Assembly: GCA_022009775.1 (NCBI GenBank)
Contig: CP091723.1
Coordinates: 1,240,001-1,304,000 of the forward strand
Reading direction: 5' to 3'
From: Christensenella sp.
GTDB taxonomy: Bacteria > Bacillota > Clostridia > Christensenellales > CAG-917
Length of the DNA stretch: 64,000 nucleotides
The notes beneath the pieces were generated by a model. It was not told the origin of the DNA. It saw only the letters and a list, made by a program, of their open reading frames with translations, and searched no databases. The stretch's first letter is position 1. Every line of letters begins with the position of its first letter. The position numbers were made by a program, and so were the translations under genes. Of this stretch, positions 55,908-64,000 are shown one piece after another.

Positions 55908-56242
55908 CGCGCTAAATGGCTCCAAACTCAACAAAAATAAATCAGTAAGTGCCCAAATGACACTTTTAATATCAAATCCAAGTGCTATATTTTCACTACA
56001 ATAGAAAAATCGAGAAAAGCTCCACATTAGAATTGGATGTGGAATGAAAAGTAATCCAAAACAACATAATAATTTGTCAGAACGCTTGCAAAATGCATTC
56101 AAACATCATATGATATGCTCATTAAAAGAATACTTGAATTCTAGGTGTTCTATGGTGGGCGAATTATAAACGAATTGCTCGATAAATAGTGATGGGCAAG
56201 AAGAATAATATTAAGATAACATTTTTGGAGGTTATAAATCCT

Positions 56243-56866
56243 ATGTTTAAGAAGAGATTCTCAATGATTATTTGTGCGGTGCTTTTAGCGATAACCTGCC
56301 TCGGTTTGGTTGCGTGCGGAAATGGCGATGGCGGCGGAGAAACTCCAAAACCGCTCCACGACAACACGAAATGGTTTACCGAAGAAGAATTGTCGGCAAA
56401 AGGGCTTGCAGGATTGACGGCGCCGACAGGGCTGTCGGGGGAGATGAATACAAGCGATGCTTGGTATAACGACGGATATTCGTTTTCGCAAGGTTGTCCG
56501 GATGAAGAGACGTTCAATGCGAATGCAGAAACATATTTTTCGTATTTGAAAACGCATTATGACGGTGCGTTCGGAAAACCTAGAATCGAAAAATACAGCA
56601 TGGATACAAACGAAAATTGGTATATCATTGAACAAAAGGTTGGTTTGTCCAACTATTTTGACGATAATCCGAGCAAATTGTATAAGTTCTATTACATCAG
56701 AAACAAAACTTTGGATAACGGCTATTTTGCGAGAGGGTCGGTTTGGATTTTTGAAATTCGCTATGAATTCGACGCCAATTCTAATGAATACAAATTCAAA
56801 CTGTTTATTGAAAATGCAGACTCTTCGCATAACGGAATTTACACGAACTTTTACAAAATGCGTTGA
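56243..56866 (+). CDS. Unknown lipoprotein
   Basis: ATG 56243 follows TTGGAGG and begins MFKKRFSMIICAVLLAITCL with lipobox GLVAC. The mature part (about 185 residues) starts with a Gly-rich linker and then a single alpha/beta domain (KWFTEEELSAKGLAGLTAPT, NENWYIIEQKVGLSNYFD, KFYYIRNKTLDNGYF). I do not recognise the domain. It stands alone between the groEL repeats and recombinase copy 2. Confidence 0.6.
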   Translation: MFKKRFSMIICAVLLAITCLGLVACGNGDGGGETPKPLHDNTKWFTEEELSAKGLAGLTAPTGLSGEMNTSDAWYNDGYSFSQGCPDEETFNANAETYFSYLKTHYDGAFGKPRIEKYSMDTNENWYIIEQKVGLSNYFDDNPSKLYKFYYIRNKTLDNGYFARGSVWIFEIRYEFDANSNEYKFKLFIENADSSHNGIYTNFYKMR

Positions 56867-57278
56867 AGCCAATATATAGTCGGTGGGACAATGAGCATCG
56901 GCAAAACAACAATCAGCCAATGCAGCACTTATGAAAACATCATTTTTTCTGGGTGATGTATGAACAATCTATCATCGATCATAAGAGAAATCTTATAAGT
57001 AAACGACCGATTGCGTTCGTAAGAAGCGTGCCTTGGACGCTTCTGTAATAGCGAAGAGAGTGAACTTGTTCACTTCTCGGAGCGTCTACGCTCAACAAAT
57101 CGTGCGTTGCACTGCGCCTTTCGCGGACACTTCGTGTCTGATTTGTTGGCTATGAGACAGCACTCGATGTCCGCAAATGCTACGCGCTTGCGTCTCTCTT
57201 CGTTTGTTATCAGCCCGCAGGGGTTCTTGTTGCAAAGCAACACCACGATGAAATCATGGTAAGCCCCCTATCCCACAT
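56867..57278. other. Non-coding region with several short hairpins
   Basis: No gene is visible. Short inverted pairs include GAAGCG/CGCTTC (from 57026), GTGAAC/GTTCAC (from 57060) and CGGACAC/GTGTC(T)G (from 57122). A stretch near 57220 (GCAGGGGTTC) resembles a tRNA T-arm start, as in the other tRNA fragments of this window. Confidence 0.35.
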
Positions 57279-57309
57279 AAAAAATATCGTACAAATGTAC
57301 GATATTTTT
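57279..57309 (-). terminator. Terminator after recombinase copy 2
   Basis: AAAAATATCGTACA pairs with TGTACGATATTTTT. It lies just outside the shared repeat, in the same place as the unrelated terminator after copy 1. Confidence 0.75.
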
Positions 57310-57328
57310 GTGGTGGAAAGAATTTGAA

Positions 57329-58936
57329 CTAATCCGCACCGTGAGGAGTGGTGAGTGTTTTTTCAAGGTTGAAACGTAGTTTGTGTCGGCGGTTTATAAC
57401 GTAAAGTATCTCAAAATGGATTGTTTGATCTATGGTTATATCCAACACTTGCATCGAGCGTTTTGCCTTGTTAATTTTGATTTTGCATCGAGATGAAAAA
57501 TATCCCCGACGTTCATTGTCTGAATCATCGGGGATGGTGTTTGTGTATCTGTAGAAGATTTCTATTTTATCGTCATAGACGACAACTCTGTCGAGTATGT
57601 GTTGTAAATATAGTTGTGGATCGTCTTTGAATTCCGTGCGTAAGAATCGCTCTATTTCTTCCTTGTTGAACGTCTTTTGCCGACGTGTTTCTTCAACAGC
57701 TATTTTTGTTTCTATATCTTCCTTTTCGTTTTCGAGAGCGGCAAGCCGTTCCTTTGTGGTTTTTGCTATTATTCCTTGCTCTATTGCGCTCATGACGTTG
57801 GTCAATGCTTTATCCGTATCGTACAATCGTTTATGTAACATTTGCAATACGCTGTCGCTCTTGTTGCGCTGTGCTTGAACTTCGAGAACTTTGTCCGCAA
57901 TAAGCGATATGTTTTCATCCGTACAAAACACTTCATACGTGACTTGCGCAACGAAATCGTCCAACTCTTGTTGGCGGATAACGCGCAAATTACAATCTTT
58001 ATGCTTTTTACGCCCGGCGCACTTGTAATAAAAACGTAGTTTACCGTTTCTTGCCGTTGAACTGTCTCCTTGCAGTTTGCGCCCGCAATATCCACATACT
58101 ACTTTATTGCGCAACAGGAACGTTGTGTTGACACTGCGTTTTCCTGTCTTATTTACTGCAAGTTTTTTCTGTATCGCATCGAACAACATTTTGTCTATAA
58201 TGGGCGGATAGATGTTGTCAAATACCTCGCCGTTGTATTTGGTGATGCCTATATATTTTTCATTTACAAGCATTTTGTAGACGGTTTGCGGAACGAACGG
58301 TTTGTTTTTGTATAAAACGCCTCGCGCCGTAAGCTCTTCTATAATTTCGCGTACGATTTTTCCGCCGTAATAGCGTTCAAAGATATATTTTACGATTTTC
58401 GCTTGTTCTTCGTTTATTTCAAGTTTTTTGTTCACGACTTTATATCCGTATGCGACACCGCCACCGCCGAATTGTCCTTTGAGCCTGCTTTCTCTAAGTC
58501 CGCGCTTTATCTTCTGAGATAACTCTGCCGAATAATATTCCGCAAGTCCGATATACATATTTTCGAGTAGTATTCCGTCCAAATTTCGCGAGCCGTCTAT
58601 ATTCGTGGATGTCCGTTGTGTTGCGGATATAAGCGTTTTTCCGCTTTTTATGAGTTTTTGCTTGTTCAATGCAATCTCGATTGAGTTTCTGCCAAACCTA
58701 TCCAACGCATATACAAGCACTATGTCCCAAGCGGTTGTGCGTTCCGCGTCCGCAAGCATCTTTTGAAATGACGGACGATTGTCGTTTGTGCCTGTCATGG
58801 CGCGGTCTATATATTCGTGGATAATGGTTAAGCCGTTTTGTTCTGCGTATTTATAACACTCTCGCAACTGTCCTTCGATGGACTGTTCCGTTTGCCGTTC
58901 GCAAGAGTACCTCGCATAAATCACAGCACCTTTCAT
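57329..58936 (-). CDS. Large serine recombinase, copy 2
   Basis: The 535-residue protein matches copy 1 except for Leu in place of Pro near the C-terminus (LEKTLTTPHGAD). The same catalytic Ser11, resolvase core, recombinase domain, zinc ribbon and coiled coil are present, so it should be active. Such identity between two copies 37.8 kb apart points to recent movement or gene conversion, while the more diverged upstream parts argue that the recombinase gene itself is being homogenised or selected. Confidence 0.95.
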   Translation of the reverse strand: MKGAVIYARYSCERQTEQSIEGQLRECYKYAEQNGLTIIHEYIDRAMTGTNDNRPSFQKMLADAERTTAWDIVLVYALDRFGRNSIEIALNKQKLIKSGKTLISATQRTSTNIDGSRNLDGILLENMYIGLAEYYSAELSQKIKRGLRESRLKGQFGGGGVAYGYKVVNKKLEINEEQAKIVKYIFERYYGGKIVREIIEELTARGVLYKNKPFVPQTVYKMLVNEKYIGITKYNGEVFDNIYPPIIDKMLFDAIQKKLAVNKTGKRSVNTTFLLRNKVVCGYCGRKLQGDSSTARNGKLRFYYKCAGRKKHKDCNLRVIRQQELDDFVAQVTYEVFCTDENISLIADKVLEVQAQRNKSDSVLQMLHKRLYDTDKALTNVMSAIEQGIIAKTTKERLAALENEKEDIETKIAVEETRRQKTFNKEEIERFLRTEFKDDPQLYLQHILDRVVVYDDKIEIFYRYTNTIPDDSDNERRGYFSSRCKIKINKAKRSMQVLDITIDQTIHFEILYVINRRHKLRFNLEKTLTTPHGAD

Positions 58937-59279
58937 TGTCGTATTTCCTCCTAAGTTTTGGTTATCGTGTCTTTCGACAGGAAACGAGATGAACGAAAAC
59001 GATATGGATTATTTCATATCCGAGTTTTTGTGGGGATTGTCAAGGGTTGCCGGGGCAATGCATTTACCCTTGACAATGCCGAGTTTGCGTTCACGCTTCC
59101 TGTGAGAAAGACAATTTCGTTATATCAAATATTTTTTTATGTGCGTAACATACTCACAGGGTACAAAACCAAGTATTTTTGGATATTTACCTAGACTCAG
59201 CCGTACTTTTCCGCCCTTTTCCGTACATTGCACTATAAATAGCGTAAATGCAAGAGAGTGAGAAAGCAAGGACATCGAT

Positions 59280-59476
59280 GTGCGCAGTATGGACATTTTT
59301 GAAACAATAACGGAACGAGATTTGAACACAATTTTGATAATGAAAATATGATTGCGGAACAATGGCGCAACGCCTACGCGACACAAAAGAACGAAACGGC
59401 AAACGGAATTTTGCAATATACAAAACGCCAATGATTTCCGCAAGAAAAAAGCGACGGCAACGGCATGGCGGATAAG
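59280..59476 (+). pseudogene. Small divergent reading frame of element copy 2, broken
   Basis: Counterpart of 21510-21703. GTG 59280 or ATG 59289 opens MDIFETITERDLNTI and shifts at the same TTTT run as copy 1. The continuation FDNENMIAEQWRNAYATQKN is followed by an early stop after QYTKRQ because of a further base change. Both copies are broken, so a functional product is doubtful. Confidence 0.3.
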
Positions 59477-59704
59477 CGAGGATTTCGCCAAGCGGGTTAG
59501 CGCGAAACCTCGCTCCGCTCCGTGCCGCCTTTTGCGGAATTGGGTTTGTTTTTATGCAAAGACGTGCCGTAGTCTTGCGCGCGCGTATGCGGGCGCACTT
59601 GTATCAAAGACTACGGCACGTCTAACAGGCAAACTCATTTGAGTATGTTTGGAAAACGCTGATTATTTGTTTGGTTAAACAACCACTTTTTTTGACATAA
59701 TACC

Positions 59705-59742
59705 TTGATTTTTAGTTAGAAAAAGTGTATGCTATTTCTAAC
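59705..59742 (+). promoter_or_regulatory. abiE promoter with overlapping operator
   Basis: TTGATT (59705-59710) and TATGCT (59728-59733) are 17 bases apart. The inverted repeat GTTAGAAA (59715-59722) and TTTCTAAC (59735-59742) spans the -10 box. AbiEi antitoxins are known to repress their own operon by binding inverted repeats, so this is the expected autoregulatory site. GAGG at 59743 and ATG 59753 follow. Confidence 0.65.
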
Positions 59743-59752
59743 GAGGTAAGCA

Positions 59753-60360
59753 ATGAACAGACCTAACTATCTTGGTGAAATAAAAAACAGAATATTGGCT
59801 GAAAAAATCGGTGCCGCTTTTGTTGCTGCAGACTTTGCCGATATAACGGATAAATCCATCACAAATGTTGTATTGGCTCGTCTTGAATCAGAAGGGATTA
59901 TTAGAAGGGTTTTGCGCGGCGTTTACGATAAACCCGAATACAACGAATTCTTAAAAGAATATATTGCACCTATACCGGATAACGTAGCACATGCACTTGC
60001 TCGCAATTACGGGTGGACAATCGTTCCGTGCGGAGATACAGCATTGAATTTACTCGGATTGTCAACGCAAGTTCCGGCAACGTGGGTTTACGTCAGTGAC
60101 GGCACATATAAAGAATACGCCTACGATAACACGACTATTCAATTCAAAAAACGACAAACAAAGAAGTATCTAAACTTTCATACAAAACAGCACTTACCAT
60201 TCAGGCGTTGAAAGCACTTGGCAAAGAAAAGATAGACGATGCTGTACTTGATAGTTTGCACAAATTGCTTACAGCAAATGAAAAGCAAACAATGATGTCG
60301 GAAGCAAAAACGGCAACGTCTTGGATTTACGAATATATAAGACAAATTTGCAGAGGTTAA
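59753..60360 (+). CDS. AbiEi-type antitoxin, one frameshift
   Basis: AbiEi is the winged-helix antitoxin and repressor of the type IV AbiE toxin-antitoxin system. The N-terminal winged helix is seen in ITDKSITNVVLARLESEGII with the wing RRVLRGVYDKPEYN, followed by the AbiEi C-terminal region (LARNYGWTIVPCGDTALNLL, TWVYVSDGTYKEYAY). The frame breaks at A6 60146-60151; seven A gives FKKTTNKEVSKLSYKTALTI and continues to SWIYEYIRQICRG, about 202 residues. It ends one base before the toxin gene, the usual linked layout. Confidence 0.85.
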
Positions 60361-60361
60361 A

Positions 60362-61360
60362 ATGCGCAATATTGCAACAATCAACGAAAACGACAGAAAA
60401 GCACTTTTTCATAATACCGCCGCCAAAATGGGTATGACTGATGCCATAGTAGAGAAAGATTTTTGGGTTTGCTATATGCTAGATTATCTTTTTCACCGTT
60501 CGGCTTGGAAAGACAATATTGCATTCAAAGGCGGCACAAGTTTGTCGAAAGCCTACGGACTAATAGAGAGATTTTCAGAAGACATTGATTTAATTCTCGA
60601 TTGGCGTGTTCTTGGATACGGAATAGACGAGCCGTGGCAAGAAAGAAGCAACACAAAGCAAGATGCTTTTAACAAAGAAGCCAACACTCGTGCCGAAGTC
60701 TTTTTGAGAGATGCATTTTTGCCGGCAACGCTTGCTGATTTAACTGCCGAGCTTGGTCAAAATGTCCACTGTTTTATTGACGATAACGATCCGCAAACGG
60801 TGAAAATCGTCTATCCGAACAGTTTTGCCGATTCGTCGATTTTGCAAGAAATACGACTTGAAATCGGTGCGCTTGCCGCTTGGACTCCAGTAAAAGAAGC
60901 GACCGTTACCCCTTATTCGGCACAAATATATGCAAGATTGTTTACGCAACCGTCAACAGAAGTATTGACCGTCTTGCCCGAACGCACATTTTGGGAAAAG
61001 GTTACCATTTTGCACAGAGAAGCATTCCGCCCGGAAGATCGCCCGTTCCCTTCAAGGTATTCGCGCCACTACTACGACTTATACAAAATGATGAAGTCAC
61101 CCGTCAAAGGCAATGCGCTTGCGGATAACGATTTGTTGGAACGTGTTGTGAAATTTAAGGATAAGTTTTATCGTTGTTCGTGGGCAAGATACGATCTCGC
61201 AAAACGTGGTACAATGAAATTGTTGCCACCCAATTATAATTTGGCAAAACTTCGCTCCGATTACGACCATATGCAAAATATGTTGTTTGGTGGAAAGCCG
61301 AGTTTTGATGAAATAATGCACGCAATGGCGCAACTTGAAGAAGAAATTAATGAGATGTGA
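60362..61360 (+). CDS. AbiEii-type nucleotidyltransferase toxin
   Basis: AbiEii toxins belong to the DNA polymerase beta-like nucleotidyltransferases; characterised relatives modify tRNA to block translation during phage infection. The 332-residue product has the family core FKGGTSLSKAYGLIERFSED then IDLIL (GGTSLSK, SEDIDL), and later VLPERTFWEKVTILHREAF and SRHYYDLYKM. With the preceding antitoxin it forms a complete AbiE module between recombinase copy 2 and the type III restriction genes. It is intact. Confidence 0.93.
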   Translation: MRNIATINENDRKALFHNTAAKMGMTDAIVEKDFWVCYMLDYLFHRSAWKDNIAFKGGTSLSKAYGLIERFSEDIDLILDWRVLGYGIDEPWQERSNTKQDAFNKEANTRAEVFLRDAFLPATLADLTAELGQNVHCFIDDNDPQTVKIVYPNSFADSSILQEIRLEIGALAAWTPVKEATVTPYSAQIYARLFTQPSTEVLTVLPERTFWEKVTILHREAFRPEDRPFPSRYSRHYYDLYKMMKSPVKGNALADNDLLERVVKFKDKFYRCSWARYDLAKRGTMKLLPPNYNLAKLRSDYDHMQNMLFGGKPSFDEIMHAMAQLEEEINEM

Positions 61361-61457
61361 CGACTGCAGATACAAATAAAATGGCAAGCACAAACCGGAT
61401 GACAATTTGCGTTTGTGATAACGTCGTTACACTTGCGAAAAATTAAGGAGATAAATA

Positions 61458-63077
61458 ATGCCCACTTTAGAATGGATTGGAAAAGATAAAGTCATAAATC
61501 ATCATCAGGAAGTGCCGTTCAGAATTCTTGATAAAAAATATTCATACAATGCGGAGTCGTCCGAGAACATGATCATTCACGGCGATAATCTTCTTGCGCT
61601 CAAATCGTTGTTGCCGCAATATGAAGGCAAAGTGGACTGCATCTATATTGATCCACCATATAACACGGCTCACAGCACGAACAATAATCAAAGATGGGTT
61701 TACAATGATAATGTGGATGATCCGCATATCAAAAATTGGCTAGGAGAAGTTGTTGGAGATGAAGGAGAAGACTTGTCTCGCCATGATAAATGGCTTTGTA
61801 TGATGTATCCAAGGCTGAAACTTTTACAAAAGCTGTTATCCCCATACGGGCGTATTTTCATTTCAATAGATGAGAATGAATTATACAATCTAAAGAAAAT
61901 ATGTGATGAGATCTTCGGGCCAAATTGTTTCGTTGGTCAATATATGTGGTACAAATCTGCAACACCGCCAAATTTATCATATAAAATTAAAAGGAATTTA
62001 GAGTATGTGTTATGCTATGAAAAAGAAAAAAATTCGTTAAAGTTTTCTGGAGTTCAAAAAAATAGCTCAAGCGATGATCCTTTTACAAAACCGCAGAATT
62101 CATATAAAATTCTAACCTTTCCTGTTGGTTCAATTCATTATAAAGGCAACGATGGGACGATAAAAGCAGGAATATATGGGACGGCAAAATTTCCTAATAA
62201 GCTGTTGGATGATCTTGTAATTGAGAATGGCGTTAATACAAATGCAGTTCGGTTTGAAAACAGATTTATTTGGGTACAGGAAACATTGGAAGAAAACATC
62301 CGCAACAATACAAGAATAAACTTGTCGAAACAATTGGTTTTATCTTACAAAAGAGCAAATTATGATGCAGAAGTGCCACCTAACCTTATAGATGATACAG
62401 TTGGAGTATCCACAACTGAAGAAGCTGGAAAAGAACAAATAGCGATTTTCGGGAAGAAAGTCTTTGACTATCCTAAGGACAAATCTTTAATAGAGTATCT
62501 TATCCAGTTTGTAGATAAGAATGATGCTATTATCCTTGATTCGTTTGCCGGTTCCGGAACCACAGCACACGCTGTTTTGGATTTGAATAAGCAAGACGGT
62601 GGCAACAGGAAGTTCATCCTTGTGGAAATGATGGATTATGCCGATACTATCACCGCCGAGCGCGTCAAGCGTGTGATCGACGGCTATGGCGAGGGCAACA
62701 AGGCGGTTGCGGGGCTCGGCGGCAATTTCAGTTATTATGAACTCGGCGAACCACTTTTCAAAGAAGACAAAAACTTGAATGAAGAAGTGGGTGAAGACGC
62801 AATCCGCAAATACGTCTATTATATGGAAACAAAGCGGCCGCTCGAAGTAGGCGCGGACGATAATCGTTATTATATGGGTAAAGCCAACGATACGGCGTAC
62901 TATTTCTACTATGAAAAGAACAAGCCCACAACGCTGAACAGAGAGTTTCTTTCAACGGTGAAAACAAAAGCAAGCGGATACCTTATTTATGCGGACGTTT
63001 GTGCTTTACCAAAAGAAACACTCGATAAAAACGGAATTGTGTTTAAGAAAATTCCACGCGACATTAAGAAACTGTAA
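61458..63077 (+). CDS. mod: Type III restriction-modification system methyltransferase Mod
   Basis: Mod recognises the target and methylates adenine, and forms Mod2Res with the next gene. The 539-residue protein has motif order of beta-class adenine methyltransferases: DPPYNT (residues 65-70) first and the SAM site DSFAGSGTTAHAVL (from 361) later. The target-recognition domain lies between, about residues 150-320, and is more A+T rich than both flanks, as expected of a swapped domain. AAGGAG precedes ATG 61458. Res follows after 11 bases. Confidence 0.94.
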   Translation: MPTLEWIGKDKVINHHQEVPFRILDKKYSYNAESSENMIIHGDNLLALKSLLPQYEGKVDCIYIDPPYNTAHSTNNNQRWVYNDNVDDPHIKNWLGEVVGDEGEDLSRHDKWLCMMYPRLKLLQKLLSPYGRIFISIDENELYNLKKICDEIFGPNCFVGQYMWYKSATPPNLSYKIKRNLEYVLCYEKEKNSLKFSGVQKNSSSDDPFTKPQNSYKILTFPVGSIHYKGNDGTIKAGIYGTAKFPNKLLDDLVIENGVNTNAVRFENRFIWVQETLEENIRNNTRINLSKQLVLSYKRANYDAEVPPNLIDDTVGVSTTEEAGKEQIAIFGKKVFDYPKDKSLIEYLIQFVDKNDAIILDSFAGSGTTAHAVLDLNKQDGGNRKFILVEMMDYADTITAERVKRVIDGYGEGNKAVAGLGGNFSYYELGEPLFKEDKNLNEEVGEDAIRKYVYYMETKRPLEVGADDNRYYMGKANDTAYYFYYEKNKPTTLNREFLSTVKTKASGYLIYADVCALPKETLDKNGIVFKKIPRDIKKL

Positions 63078-63088
63078 GAGGTGCGTTT

Positions 63089-64000
63089 ATGGAACTGAAA
63101 AGATTTCAAAGAGATGTGATTAACGATCTCAATCGCTATTGTGAACTGTTGAATACGACCAACAGCGTTTCGGGTGCCTATACAGAGTTTTGGGCGGAGA
63201 AAAACGTTCACGTCGGATTTGGTGCGATTCCGCCTTATAAGAACACGATAGAAAACACGCCGCACGTATGTTTCAAAGTGCCAACGGGCGGCGGCAAAAC
63301 CTTTTGGCGTGCAATGCGCTGAAAACTATTTTTGACAACTTGCCGAGCAAGAAAGCAAAGTTGGTCGTTTGGCTTGTGCCGTCGGAAGCCATTTTAACGC
63401 AAACGCTAAAAAACCTTTCCGATCCGTCGCACCCATACCGCCAAAAAATAGAAGCACATTTTAACGGGCGCGTACAGGTATATAGCAAGCAACAAGTTTT
63501 GGACGGGCAACAGTTCAATCCTACGACTGTAAACGAGCAACTTTGCATCGTCGTGATGAGTTTTGATAGCTTCCGCATTCGCAATAAAGAAGGCAGAAAA
63601 GTATATCAAGAGAACGGCAACCTTCAATCGTTCGCAAAGTTTATCGAAACCCCCGACACTTTGATCGACAACGTGGACGAAACCGCACTTATTCAAGTGT
63701 TCAACCAACTTTCTCCAGTCGTAATCGTGGACGAAAGCCATCACACGATGGGTGATCTCAGTATTGAGATGCTTAAAAATCTCAATCCGAGTTTCATCCT
63801 TGATTTGACGGCGACGCCGAGAGCGAACAGCAATATTATTTCATACGTCGATGCGGCGCAATTAAAAGCAGAAAATATGGTGAAATTGCCAGTAATCGTT
63901 TATAATCGTCCGTCGCAGGAAGAAGTGATAGCCGACGCTCTCGATTTACAAAACAAGTTGGAAGAATTGGCGAAGGCAGAAACCCACGGGAGATATATTC
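63089..64000 (+). CDS. res: Type III restriction endonuclease subunit Res (partial), one frameshift
   Basis: Res is the helicase-nuclease partner of Mod. The visible 300 residues hold Walker A VPTGGGKT, VWLVPSEAILTQTL and the DExH-type motif VVIVDESHHTMG, then LDLTATPRANSN. The frame breaks at T4 63302-63305; five T gives GGGKTFLACNALKTIFDNLP and the frame is then open to the end of the window. The nuclease domain would lie beyond 64000. GAGGTG precedes the ATG. Confidence 0.9.

Larger units (their letters stand above)
57311..59633 (-). mobile_element. Serine-recombinase element, copy 2
   Basis: Same structure, ends and orientation as 19541-21860, offset by 37,770 bases over the recombinase gene. 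The coding region differs at only a few bases, while the upstream part has scattered substitutions and single-base indels. The right end again carries the large hairpin and CTAACAGGCAAA (59622-59633). It lies beside the AbiE and type III restriction genes. Confidence 0.75.

Noticed and set aside
56041..56170. A short plus-strand frame (MKSNPKQHNNLSERLQ) before the lipoprotein gene
   Set aside because: About 40 codons, no clear ribosome site and no recognisable family. It could be a remnant but I cannot support it as a gene.
1..64000. CRISPR arrays
   Set aside because: No regularly spaced repeats with unique spacers were seen; the tandem repeats found are simple-sequence or palindromic.

Overview
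The window reads as chromosomal DNA of an uncultured gut-type Bacillota, most likely Clostridia close to Christensenellales (inference). The support is strong AGGAGG-type ribosome sites, CCA-encoded tRNAs, a CIRCE-controlled groESL, rpsU, pyruvate phosphate dikinase, an EcoR124-like type I restriction system and a sugar-ABC locus rich in lipoproteins. No rRNA operon or CRISPR array is present.

Layout. 1-5.4 kb: acidic tandem paralogs, corA, ppdK. 5.6-18 kb: a defence island with a PD-(D/E)XK-like protein, an AAA/DUF4143 ATPase and a type I operon (hsdM, HEPN-like gene, hsdS, extra hsdS half, unknown gene, hsdR) ending in a second HEPN gene; a possible structured RNA follows. 18.2 kb: traX-like gene. 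19.5-21.9 kb: serine-recombinase element, copy 1. 22-23.6 kb: two small unknown genes. 23.7-35.9 kb: glycan locus with a divergent AraC regulator, two CBM-like lipoproteins, a glycosidase, an ABC importer (two permeases, binding protein, ATPase) and an ADP-ribosylglycohydrolase-like lipoprotein. 36-50.7 kb: housekeeping and accessory genes (zinc ribbon, sigma-like factor, tRNA-Val, rpsU, mscS, rlmI, MATE, cytidylate-kinase-like, sugar kinase, NERD nuclease, ECF-like cluster, GNAT). 50.9-52.2 kb: four tRNA genes mixed with tRNA 3'-end fragments. 52.3-56.9 kb: TetR, dCMP deaminase, groESL, lipoprotein. 57.3-59.6 kb: recombinase element, copy 2. 59.7-64 kb: second defence island with AbiE toxin-antitoxin and type III mod/res, cut by the window end.

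How the parts work together. The two islands combine restriction-modification with candidate abortive-infection proteins. hsdS carries two kinds of tandem repeat: a TAEL linker repeat that in EcoR124 relatives sets target spacing, and a (GACA)7 tract whose change to 6 or 9 units would fuse a third recognition domain to the protein. The glycan locus looks like one co-directional unit for capture, cleavage and import of an extracellular sugar under AraC control.

Reading caution. At least fifteen reading-frame breaks are present, and each can be repaired by changing one short homopolymer by one base, including a compensated pair hidden inside an intact-looking rlmI. They include housekeeping-type genes, so homopolymer-length error in the assembly is the simplest explanation. 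Frameshifted genes are therefore given as single genes spanning the break, with the break position stated.
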